From positions 124,001 to 188,000 of the forward strand of contig JBAJFG010000028.1 of NCBI GenBank assembly GCA_037903475.1: a DNA stretch of 64,000 bases. The letters are read 5' to 3'. This DNA is from Ancylostoma caninum. Taxonomy: Eukaryota > Nematoda > Chromadorea > Rhabditida > Ancylostomatidae. The first letter of the stretch is position 1. Each line of letters starts with the position of its first letter. The notes below the pieces were generated by a model. The model did no database searches and was not told the DNA's origin. It saw only the letters and a list, made by a program, of their open reading frames with translations. Below are positions 46,901 through 55,535 of the stretch, piece after piece. A program made the translations under genes and the position numbers.

Positions 46901-49900
46901 TGGCTACAACCGTTCGCGGAGTCTAATCGATGGAATTTTGGAACAAGTTCCTAGCGCTCTGTGAAGTGACCTCTAGCACTGCCCGACTCAGTTCTTTGTC
47001 TCACAGTCCATGGATTTCTAGACGAGCGGGATCGAGCTCTTGCTGTAAAAACGGCAAAAGACCAGCGACTGTTGTGGTCCATGCTTCGATTGGTATCTGT
47101 CGCTATATGATTTTCTATAAAATTTTTTCATTGAAATTTTTAAAACAGCGGAAACTCATGTTGCAGCCTAATATTTTCGGCCCAGAGAGCACCAAAACAC
47201 CGCATCTAAAAAAACAGGTATGAAAACTATGAAAAGTTGAAAAAAGAATCAAAACAGTTGCACTGCCTGAGAATTGAATCGTCAGTTGCAGAAACTCAAG
47301 AAAGGAAAAAAAAAACGAATTATAAAAGTTATCCTGACTTCTGATCAGTCGGAACTTTACCGATGCTTACTGAGTGGTCAAAGAGCGAAATTTAAGCGAT
47401 GAAAACAACTGTGCTGGCCAGAATGGAGGTTCAAGAATGTTTCTCCGCAGCCGTGCAACACTCAATGAAGTCCGTTGATCGTACTATCAGGAAATCAGGA
47501 AGAATGAGGAACGGTGGACGATAATCGAGCTTTTCTCGTCAGGTGCTCGATTGAACATTGGCAGCTTGAAATATTGTATCCATCTACATAAGTAATAGTG
47601 GACAAACCCGAAGTTCACCATTCTGTTGGATCAGGTAGATGTTGAGTATGTGCGACGATTGCTTGCCAAGTCGAATGGACACCCCATGAACTTCGTAAGA
47701 GCCCAGTAAATCCACTTCCCTGGAAGTAAACAGTATTAGAATTCGGGTTAGTTTTCACCAGGCGAATTTTCCCAGATAATTACATTTAGATTCCAACTAC
47801 AAATAAATAAACGATTTATTTATTCATTTTTGATGAAACAACAATGCGCTAAAATAATAGTGTGTTCCAGATGTATAATAAATAAAATAGTTGTTTACAA
47901 AAACAAGTTGAGGCTTGAATTGTAGAGATACCGCCTTAGGAATCAATCTCGGCTAGAAGACCAACAAGGAAATACAAGGAATTGGTGTTCTGCTACTACG
48001 TGGAAATATTTGTACAGATGAGTACTAAGTAAAAAGGAAAGCAGAAAAAGAAAGGAGGCCGGGTAAGATGGTGGTGAGAAAACAAGAGAGGAATTCTTTT
48101 GCTGTTACGGAAATGAAACATTGTTCATTAAAACTAGGTTTCTCGGAGCAAATTCAAAGAAAATCTTCCCTGAAGCATAAGAAACATCCCAAGAACTACT
48201 GATAAGTAGTACAGAAATAATTATTACTTGTTCACCAATGGCATATGTGGTTCCCCCCGCCCCTCCCCGACCGCGCTCCCCGCTCCCTCCCTCCATAGAT
48301 TGTCCAACTTCCCATGAGTTTTATCATTTTTAAGCTGTTCCTGAGGGTTCCTTTTCCAGCAAAGGCCTCACATTCCTCTTCTTTTTCTGCCGCGCCCTTC
48401 TCCCGTCTGTGACCGCCACTTGCGTCCAAGGCTAGTATTCATGAACATATAGCCTTGCAAAACTAGGCCAGCAAACCAACTTTGCTGTTCTGCGCATTCT
48501 AACTTCACATACTCTCGCGGATGGCCGGTCAAGCCAACTACATACATATCTTTGGTTTGGTTTTCCATCGTTTCGTGAATACTAACCAAGTGAGGCATTT
48601 GGTCACACAGACGCCCGGGATTTAAAACGATGAAGCCATTCAAAAAATGAGGAATCAAAGACAAGCTGATGTAAGCCTCTTTATCTAATTAATAAAGTTA
48701 TTCTGAAAAATTTACCTCCCCCCTCCCCAAGATGTGTAGAGGCAGTCGGCTCCCGTGCATCAACCGAAATGTCATGCAGCAGTTACACAAAAAAAACGAA
48801 AAAAAACAAGAGGTAAGTCATAGATGCAGACAAATTGAATTTTGAGTTCAATTGAAAAAAGAAGCGAAATCACAGAATCTTGCTAATTCCCGAGCAATTT
48901 GACTGTGTAAACTGCACTTTTGTCACGGAGCTACAAGTAAGAAGATAGCGAAACGACCCACTTGTCTGCTACGAATCCACTTCCTGCACACAGAGTGTGT
49001 CTTTCATTTGTTTATTCATCCGTGCGCCTAATCTCTTGCGGAACCCAAAAAACTGCTGTCACCCACCGGAAGTTCCGGTGTCGTCGCACCGGACGCACGC
49101 TATCAAATTCTACGTGAAGCTATTTTTTGACCTTAGGGAAGGTGGCGTCATAAATTTCCAGGATCTGTTAGACGGCAGCTAAGCGAAATGTATAAGGAAG
49201 TCTGTTCTTTTTCAAGACCTCAAGCTCTCAAAAGAAGGAGGATAGTTGAAAAAAGCACATGAGAAGCTATTTTCGCAAAATCTTGTCCCTGCAGATGCTT
49301 CAAGGAACGGAAAATTTTCCGGTAAACCCTCTTTTCCTCCCGGCATGCTTCATTTCTCTCAGGACTTCCTCACATTTTTGTCGAGGAGTGAGGACAAAGC
49401 AAATTCCTGGATTTGGGGCAATGGACCAATGAAGAGCGAGGCAGACAAACTCGGCAATTTCCTCGTTGCATGAATTTACCAAATGCGGATGAGGGTCGTA
49501 AGTCTTCTTTGAGGTGTGAAGCTTCACATCCAAGATCCCTTAACTTTCCCGGATTCGGAAATTAAAGGACTTTCACAAGAATGCTTGCCCAGGTTGTTCA
49601 ATGCGCGCTAAGCAGAATGAAGAAATTGAAGAGAAAAACTAACAATGGTTACTTATTTCACAGAAAATAACAACATGACTAACTATCCAACGTAAGCCAG
49701 ACTCATATGTGTTAGTAGCGCATCATTGCGTGCAAAGATAAAATAAAATAAAACAAATGAAAATAAGCGTTAATCGCTGAAAGTTTGCCCGAAATAAATG
49801 CATTTGCTAGGAGCCTAAAAAAACTCCAATAAGGACTAAAAATTAGCGTTTTGATGAGGTTTCACTAGAGAGGTTTTGATGGAGTGGATGCTAAATACTA

Positions 49901-50732
49901 TACTTAGGGCTGAATGCGGTGGATTCAGTAAATTTGCTTAATTATTATGAGCTGATTGGAACATTTGAACATTCAAAGAGGGGAGAGTACCACCTCCTTT
50001 CTTATAATAATTTCGACTTAATTAAAACAAGAACTCAAATTCTACGTTCTCTTCTATCTAACTTCTACGATTTACTTCTCTACGTTCTTTCTTCTCGGGT
50101 AAGTGGAATGTGTGGATGCACAGACAATCAGAGAGCCAGGGCACTGCGGTGCGATGCGAGCGGCCCGCACCACCGGAATCTCCCATGCACATGTATTAGA
50201 TGAACGCACCACCACGAGCCTTGTACATTGTCCGAGATTGTGCAGAGTCCTCGAGAAACAGATGACGCTGAATTTCCGGAAGACTGAAATAGAAGGACTC
50301 TGATAAGCATATGAACCCTTATCGCTTAAAAAGATGGGCCTGATGATGTTGAAGAGGAAAAAACAAGATTGAAACTAGCCTGCACCGCTGGTTTCCCTGC
50401 GGCTACGTCGATGGCGCACACTGGCGCCTCTCCACTCCACGAACCAGACGGACTACATATCCTCTCATCAGTTCCTCCAACTTTATCGAATCCAGGTGCA
50501 CAGCTAGAATCCAATGGAGTAGGAGGAATGTATTATAGTAAAAAGTTTGAATCCACAAAAAATAGTCTGGAAGAATGCACTACCTATACTTGGCCACAGT
50601 ATTCGGAGTAAACGGTGCATAGGGACTTGAGCCATCGAAGACGATGTGGCCGTTCTCGGGAACGTTGGGATGAGGGCAGCTGTGGAGAGTTGCAGCGGCC
50701 GAACAAATGCAAAGGATTAGGAGTGTGAGCAT
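34244..50732 (-). CDS. selectin-like transmembrane protein (sushi-FTP-CTLD-3 sushi-TM), 685 aa, 16 exons
   Basis: Coding exons, 5' to 3' on the minus strand: 50732-50584, 50503-50380, 50283-50210, 47719-47608, 44499-44358, 38772-38649, 38596-38499, 37979-37791, 36458-36353, 36299-36223, 36167-36085, 35344-35245, 35171-34998, 34938-34793, 34721-34541, 34422-34244. Lengths sum to 2058 nt and every junction keeps frame. The start follows a 55 nt intron in the 5' UTR. Residues about 1-16 are a signal peptide, 19-78 CCP1, 83-200 FTP, 206-337 CTLD, 342-397 CCP2, 400-459 CCP3, 462-516 CCP4, 533-553 the membrane helix and 554-685 the cytoplasmic tail. All introns are GT-AG except intron 2 (CAG|GCTAGT). 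The order matches Furrowed-type selectin-like adhesion proteins of flies and their nematode relatives (family recognised from memory, not searched). Expected role: cell-surface adhesion or recognition. Confidence 0.85.
34998..36458 (-). CDS. selectin-like gene exons 9-13: CCP2-CCP4
   Basis: CCP2 spans exons 9-10 (KSCTFPGVGEAGRVSFSSQ ... YTCEEGYELEG ... CEENARWSGSIPRC). CCP3 spans exons 11-12 (ICSNVDVWSGGG ... NGTTEYGNEIEYECLSGW ... WCQHDGSWSGFAPSC). CCP4 is one exon (DCERPPSIPNGSVLVAL ... NYTCQDGYRL ... VSCGSKGVWEPAIPVC). Each has the four-Cys plus Trp sushi pattern. A Helitron tail sits in intron 11 (35345-36084). Confidence 0.9.
35350..35813 (+). mobile_element. Helitron-type fragment in intron 11
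   Basis: 3' part only: ctatcgattgctatgtcgat, gctgagcacaaatatgacaa, cacccgagcggagtcg and a CTAG end at 35810-35813 followed by T. Same family as 62936-63656, more decayed. Confidence 0.65.
36945..37712 (+). mobile_element. Helitron-type element in intron 8
   Basis: Contains aaaaatcgcagaggattaat, ggttataggccagtttt, repeated cgaatatgaaaat and atcgacttta-like blocks. The 3' end gtgaagccggctatgcagtc ends in CTAG followed by T. The 5' end is decayed. No coding capacity. Confidence 0.65.
37791..38772 (-). CDS. selectin-like gene exons 6-8: C-type lectin domain
   Basis: Exon 6 gives FEGLCYSASREERADWLG and AQRKCLDR, exon 7 GATLPMKMSDISQ, SPFQKEFYWIG, exon 8 TDWRWADGTTVAEEDADWSN and NVWNSFLCQS. The CTLD framework (C, the A/C helix, WIG, W+WADG, final C) is complete. 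Intron 6 is only 52 nt (38597-38648). The usual EPN or QPD and WND calcium-site motifs are missing; NRPEAVVL and WRWIPSAQN occupy those places. Calcium-dependent sugar binding is therefore unlikely. Confidence 0.88.
38773..39599. other. intron 5 sequence, no gene recognised
   Basis: Non-repetitive intron segment between exon 6 and the minisatellite. Minus-strand frames here have no domain and are not needed by the exon phases. Confidence 0.4.
39600..41723. repeat. 60 bp minisatellite, about 30 units, in intron 5
   Basis: Unit skeleton tttctccatcggtggacccg, tatcctggcgttccccacac, cactgggccacggcgggccc. The first 400 bp (39600-40000) are strongly degenerate, the middle nearly uniform. Higher-order patterns are visible: 120 bp dimers at 40021-40260 and a 180 bp trimer at 40861-41040 repeated at 41041-41220. 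Because 60 is a multiple of three, every frame on both strands can stay open, giving overlapping frames of up to 357 codons that are artefacts. A hAT MITE interrupts it at 40285-40569. Confidence 0.95.
40285..40569. mobile_element. hAT-type MITE, copy 3, inside the minisatellite
   Basis: 285 bp with ends CAGTGGCGGACGCAG / CTGCGTCCGCCACTG in opposite orientation to copy 1, and a perfect 8 bp duplication gtggacct (40277-40284 and 40570-40577) taken from the 60 bp unit. It must be younger than the array at this position. Confidence 0.93.
41724..44357. other. remainder of intron 5, no gene recognised
   Basis: Includes short direct repeats such as gaacgaatgttgt (two tandem copies near 41810). Minus-strand frames at 43692-43958 and 44017-44295 are not used: exon 5 joins exon 6 in phase without them. 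Confidence 0.4.
44358..50283 (-). CDS. selectin-like gene exons 3-5: FTP (fucolectin/F5-8-type) domain
   Basis: Exon 3 (50283-50210) reads SSGNSASSVSRGLCTISDN then VQGSW. Exon 4 (47719-47608) completes WWEVDLLGSYEVHGVSIRLG. Exon 5 (44499-44358) reads CDISAYSFIENATVFVICE, DKVRVVAESRLHLCEARVF and ATNA. The APWW-VDL-like start and the final LHLCEARVFA strand are hallmarks of FTP domains. The domain is short, and I do not see the usual fucose-binding His/Arg pair or the Ca-binding loop clearly. Introns 3 and 4 are 2.5 and 3.1 kb. Confidence 0.75.
44500..47607. other. intron 4 with a mariner end
   Basis: Mostly unclassified. A C-rich run with ccccctcctacccccg lies at 44875-44900. A lone TTAGGTTG end starts at 46471. 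Confidence 0.4.
46471..47110. mobile_element. mariner-type fragment, one end only
   Basis: Begins TTAGGTTGTAACATAAGTTC, matching the ends at 28093 and 58599, but no inverted partner is found before exon 4. Right boundary is a guess. Confidence 0.4.
47720..50209. other. intron 3, with a lectin-like open segment
   Basis: A minus-strand stretch at about 48620-48430 reads RLCDQMPHLVSIHETMENQ, reminiscent of a CTLD helix, but it cannot be spliced into the gene without breaking the phase used by exons 3 and 4. No other feature is recognised. Confidence 0.3.
50380..50732 (-). CDS. selectin-like gene exons 1-2: signal peptide and CCP1
   Basis: Exon 1 starts MLTLLILCICSAAATLHSC and continues into PNVPENGHIVF and TPNTVAKY. 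Exon 2 completes the sushi domain with SCAPGFDKVGG, ERICSPSGSWSGEAPVC, then IDVAAGKPAVQ, which opens the FTP domain. The Cys pattern C...YSC...C...W...C is that of a complete CCP module. Exon 2 ends CAG|GCTAGT, a GC donor; it is accepted because the next exon continues SSGNSASS in phase. Confidence 0.85.
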
Positions 50733-50788
50733 CTGAACCAGGATGCTATGTCGTGATGCCAGGGAGATCTCATTCGTGGAACTTTACC
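50733..50788 (-). promoter_or_regulatory. 5' UTR intron just before the start codon
   Basis: CAG|GTAAAGT (donor at 50787) and TTCAG|ATG (acceptor at 50733) define a 55 nt intron that ends at the start codon. The upstream exon carries an ATG followed at once by an in-frame TAA, so it is untranslated leader with a tiny upstream ORF. Alternatively the TTCAG could serve as a spliced-leader acceptor. Confidence 0.55.
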
Positions 50789-53059
50789 TGTTAGGGACCT
50801 GAGTCGATCATTCCTGAGCTGATAGTGTATGTGTGGAGGTGAGAGAGTATACTCGCCGCTGGGAAGCTATGAGGGATCACGAAGCGCCGCCCCGAGTCAA
50901 CAACGCCGAGACACGCAAAAATGACGAGTCCGCGCCACCACTATGAGAGCCGGCCGGGCGCACTTGTGCTGGAACAGTCCAGCAGGGTGTGGTTCGTAAT
51001 GTGCAGCGCCTTTGACTCTTCTGAAAACTGTCGAAATGCGTGGCCTAAAAGTGTGAGGAAACATTGTGTACGTGCGTTGTACGTGCAGGAAGAATTGCAG
51101 CAAAACTTCTCCACGAGATTGGGTTTGTGTGCTGGGCTCGTGTTTTTCGAGCTACAGCTCCACTATGCTACGACACATCAATAGCAACCAATATGGTATG
51201 ACCAGATGCATCTCCAGCAAACTGCAACTCACCTCTGGATTGGGCTAGCCACGCGAAATTTGAGAATATGTTCAGGCTCAATAGCAGTTTCCCTACGTAA
51301 CCTCAGCAGGTGCCCACACTCATTCCAAGTTGGACTGCTGAATGCTGAACTCACACTCCACTTACCAAGGCTCCTGTGGATTTTTCCAACGTCCTACTCC
51401 CCTCTTGTCAAAGAAAAAAGTGTTGACGTGGACTGAGCACATTTTCGCCTACTTTATAATGTTATTCTTTCTTTTATGCTCATTCTTAGAAAAAAGTACG
51501 TGTAAGTTTGTCAAAAATCATTCCATTGTATTTCCTTTCACATTTCGAATGTTCTCTCTCTGTTTTTTCTTTCTTTTTTAAATTTTCAAACGAGTGTCGA
51601 AATACGTACTTCTTCATAGAAGACATTGAAAAAAAAAACTATCTTGCAAAGAAGTGGTGTTTTTTCTCTGAAAACGTACTTCTTTTTCTCAATTTTATTA
51701 AGATTTTTACCGAACTCACTCTTCATCTGGAAATCCACCACAGATGATTACTGTTTTGCCCAATCAGGTAAATTTATAGGTGAGTATAAATCACTGTCGA
51801 GGCACTCTGTGGTTTATGTGGAAACCACGTAGCGTGCAAAAAGTTTGCAACTCCTGCTTATTCGCCCATAAATTCTTCCAGACAACAGCGCAGAGGTTGG
51901 AATTTTTAAGGGAGTTGTAGACACCAATGTGGGACGGAAGCAAGTCGGAACCTCCTTCCGTTGACTACTTCTTTCAGAAAAAATTTATCCACAGCATCGA
52001 CCCTGCAACATGTCTCGCAGAACGAAGTCGATCGAATGGATCTCAACGAGAATAGGTCTCTGTGCGGTAGATTCAACTCATATTCTGAGGAGAATGTGTG
52101 TGCGCCATCACTGGTTGACAAAGCATACTTGACGTCAATTTACGGTGGCGCCCTATGGAGGCTTCTGCCACGTTAGCTCACTCTGTCAGCTAAGTTTAGA
52201 AGGCAGCACTGCTCCTTACAATACTACAACTTCAATTCAGGATTGTATATCTCAATTAGGGTCACTGTTCTTTCGACTACTTCAAGTACTCCAGCTGATT
52301 GCCGTGCAGCCGATAGTGCCCCGTCATCGGAAAGCAGTTTTGGAATATTTTTCCTGGTCGAAGAAGAATATATTACAACTACTCGGTGGTGATAAAGATT
52401 CCTTTATTTTTTTTAGAATTTCTGAAATCTTGGCATGTCACTGCCGATTCGCGCCGCTTGGAATTTAGCTAAAGATGGCGATTCGAATTAGAGGTAATGG
52501 TCACACGCCCTATTGTGTGCGTCTCATAGCTTCACTTGAGATGTCACACTTCACCTAGACTTACAAATGTCTCATTTAGTCGTTTTTATTGACCTCTAAC
52601 TGAATTAGCGCAAACAGGAAGAAAGAAGACAAATAAGCAAAGGAATGAATAACCCTGATTTAATTTTTTGATAACGTGAGCTGATGTTGGTTGTTTTAAA
52701 ATGAAATGTTATTGGAGAAATTCGCGAAATGATGAAGAAAATCTCTACAACGTTCATTTCCGCGAGAGAGAAAGAGAGTGGAGAAATAGTTGAAGTACGG
52801 TTTACAGTAACCTGTGTGGTTCATTCCGAAATGTTCCTTCGAACTCCTTGTATGGAAAATTTGGTACGCAGCAAATAAGAAATCCTGCGGCAACTTTTTC
52901 CAAAAAATATTCTCTGAAAGCATTACTTTTTACAGATTCCGTATCGCTTTGAATATCTACACATCATTGGCGAACACAGGAGGATGATTTTCGTGGTTCG
53001 TGAAAAGAAAAGTAGCTCTTGGAGACCTATCTCACAAGAATTTTTACTGTTGTTGAAAC
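50789..53059. other. upstream region of the selectin-like gene, no gene recognised
   Basis: Would contain the promoter and any further 5' UTR exons of the gene starting at 50732. I see no clear TATA box, and the open frames here lack domains. Confidence 0.4.
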
Positions 53060-53620
53060 ATGCGAAATTCCAGTGAATCAGGTGGAAAAATTAACTCTAA
53101 ATACGGGCTACCAAAAATGAATTTAAAAAAAATAAAAGTAATAATTGAAAGTGAGTTAGTACAGAACTTTTGTCTGTCTTATAAGAAACTTTGGTATGAT
53201 TTGTCAAAACATTCGCGGGTTGGGGAGTTGGAGGCACTTCATATTAGCTTGTTGTTATTCAAAAAGAAAATCAAAGAGCGGCTCCCACTAGCTGTATCTG
53301 TGGTGGAGTATGAATGTAGTAAACCATCGAATGACGCTTTATTTACTAGCGAAGCCTTGAATAATCACAATATAAAGGAAATCTTGCGTTCGAAATCCCT
53401 TCCCTTTTCTTGTTTACCTCCGTGGGCCAAAAACTACTTGATACTCGTTCTTGTGTTAGAATTTATTCGTTTTCTTCTCGGTAACTTACCCGTCATAGTC
53501 TTGTTGTTTTTTGCTTTTTTCGGCAACCTCCTTGCAGATTTCCATATAATGCAGAATCTGATTGTCTGCGTATCTCCACATTTCATTGATTTCTCATTTG
53601 AAGTTGTAAAAACGAAATAA
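53060..53620 (+). CDS. unassigned ORF, 186 codons
   Basis: AT-rich frame starting MRNSSESGGKINSKYGLPK, Lys-rich in the first half, with a hydrophobic stretch near residues 130-155 (NYLILVLVLEFIRFLLGNLP, then VIVLLFFAFFGNLL). No family recognised, no promoter seen, and it lies next to a decayed retroelement on the other strand. It could be a chance frame or a repeat-derived one. Confidence 0.22.
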   Translation: MRNSSESGGKINSKYGLPKMNLKKIKVIIESELVQNFCLSYKKLWYDLSKHSRVGELEALHISLLLFKKKIKERLPLAVSVVEYECSKPSNDALFTSEALNNHNIKEILRSKSLPFSCLPPWAKNYLILVLVLEFIRFLLGNLPVIVLLFFAFFGNLLADFHIMQNLIVCVSPHFIDFSFEVVKTK

Positions 53621-53869
53621 ACAACGCTGCAAAAACTTGAGAAAAAAATGAAAATCCGGAAACAAGAGAGACCAACATCATCTACAGGTGACGGTTAAAG
53701 GCTACTTTAAATTTTTTGTGTTTGCTCGGAAAAGTAATTGTTTTAGATAATTTAGTATAAGCATTTCCAGCTCTGTACGTGAAAAAGCTCTTCTGATAGA
53801 AGATTTCGGTTGACGTAACAAAAGCTAGTTTTACTTCCTCTGGTATTATAGGACGAAAAATTGTAAAAG

Positions 53870-54279
53870 TCTTCCAGTCCGATGTTACTAGTGATGATTT
53901 TATGTGTAATTATTGAATCGTTCCTCTCCCACCTTTTCTGGAGTCTCCAGAATGATCATTTTGTTCCTAATTGTACCCTGAGGGATGGAGCTAAAATGGA
54001 ACCCAAGTGCTCTTACAAACAACTTCTTGTGAAACTATTTTGAACCCTTTCAAGCTTTGCTATGTCTTTCTTCTTGACCGAAGAGAAAACAACCATACCG
54101 TACTCTAGCACCGGTCTTACATAGGTTTTATAAGCCTTGATTAGAACTAAAGCATCCTTTGTTAAGAGGGCTCTATAAAGTTGGCAGATTCTGCGTTCCG
54201 CCTTGTTAGCGATTTCGCAGCAAAGTGAGCTGGAGCATAGATGAAGGAATCCGAGATCCCTAACCTCATCCAGGTTTAT
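53870..54279 (-). pseudogene. CR1-like non-LTR reverse transcriptase C-terminal fragment
   Basis: Minus-strand translation reads LDEVRDLGFLHLCSSSLCC, then IANKAERRICQLYRALLTK, LIKAYKTYVRPVLEYGMVVF, SVKKKDIAKLERVQNSFT. This is the segment after the catalytic palm in CR1/jockey-group elements (RDLG...AYKTYVRPLLEY...KKDI..LE.VQ..FT). Stop codons follow (after TRSCL and again after QLGTK). No upstream palm domain remains because the 1 kb foldback and other repeats lie there. Confidence 0.75.
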
Positions 54280-54297
54280 AAGCGTTTTTCATACATT

Positions 54298-54505
54298 GCG
54301 TTTCATAATTATAGGGACACCCGAATTTTTGCTGGAGCGAGCTTCGTCGTGGACCAATCGATCTGTTTTTTTTTTCTTCATTCAATTGAGGATGTGAAAT
54401 AACCTATAGAGACGTACTTTTGATGAACATCATCGATATATAAGATTTTTCATAGAGAAAGATAGAACAACCAGTGTTTCAAAATTATAGGGACACTTGG
54501 ACTTG
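54298..54505. mobile_element. Tc1-type terminal repeat fragments
   Basis: gcgtttcataattataggga (54298-54317) and gtttcaaaattatagggaca (54476-54495) resemble the end of Tc1 copy B (cgtttcacaattatagg). Both face the same way; no transposase between them. Confidence 0.5.
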
Positions 54506-54559
54506 ATGAAACGATCTACCCAGAAAACGGAATCTGTCGGTGCAGTTGTTACCAGTGGC

Positions 54560-55535
54560 TTACTCCCTATTCAGTGCTAATTCAAACATCGGGTTCTTCA
54601 AACTGGTGAAGGCGTTCCAGAAGAGGTTCAGCCCAATATTGATCTTAAGCATGAAAATTCCAGCAGCGTTAAGCACGGGTCCATCTAGAATCTGTACTAG
54701 AAACATTTTCTGCTAGAAAACAGTGTTCACTAGTGTTTTTCAGGTACAAGGCGTCGAGTTTGTTGCAGGTTTTCTATGCTGTGGTAGCCTGAGCCACGGG
54801 GATGGCTGCACTTGTTTTTTTTAAACCAAAACAAACTTTTGTCGAGGATAACCACTCAGATGTGGTGTTGAACGATCACACATGATTTGGTGAATGCCCC
54901 TATGTTGAGAGGATTTATGAGAGATTTCGCCTCCCAAGTACCGTCTTAGAAAACTAATTCTGTTCTTCAGAAAAATTATCTGATTTTACGAACAAGACAG
55001 AATTTGATCAATTCGTACAGAGAAGAGGCCTTGTGTTGAAGAATTAAGGCCACACTTATGTTTCCTTCTTATGATGGAATTTAGGAAGCGCCTGTGTGCA
55101 GTGTCGACTGGATATCGTGCGTGTCGTAGGCTGTTCATCGCCTTTGTATCAACTAGAATTTAGAATAGTGACGTTTAGCAAATCCTGTGTGATCATTCTA
55201 CATCACGTCTGAGTGGTTATCTTTGACAAAAGTTTGCTTTTGTCAAAGAAACTGCAGTTATCCCAGTGGGTCAAAGCAAAACAGCACGATAAAGCTGCCA
55301 CAAACTCGACGCCTTGTACCTGAGAAACGCTTGTGAACACTCATTTCTAGCGGAAAATGATTCTAAGACAAGTTCTAGTTGGTTCCATGCTTAATGGGTC
55401 CAGAATTTCTATGCTAAAAAAGAACTTCAGAGCACAGTTCAAGAAATTAAGATCAATATTGGGCTGAACCTCTTCTGGAACGCCTTCATCAGTTCGAAGA
55501 ACCTGATGTTTGAATTAGCACTGAATAGGGAATAA
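54560..55535. mobile_element. 1 kb foldback with about 340 bp arms
   Basis: The left arm (54560-54900) carries tccctattcagtgctaattc, aggcgttccagaagaggttc, caaggcgtcgagtttgt and ataaccactcagatgtg. The right arm (55160-55535) carries the same blocks inverted (gttcgaag...gaattagcactgaataggga). The centre, about 260 bp, is unrelated. It interrupts the 3' side of the BEL/Pao gag at about 55535. No coding capacity. Confidence 0.8.

Noticed and set aside
48232..48429. hAT MITE suspected from accgccacttgcg and a C-rich block
   Set aside because: No CAGTGGCGGACGCAG end, no partner end and no 8 bp duplication.
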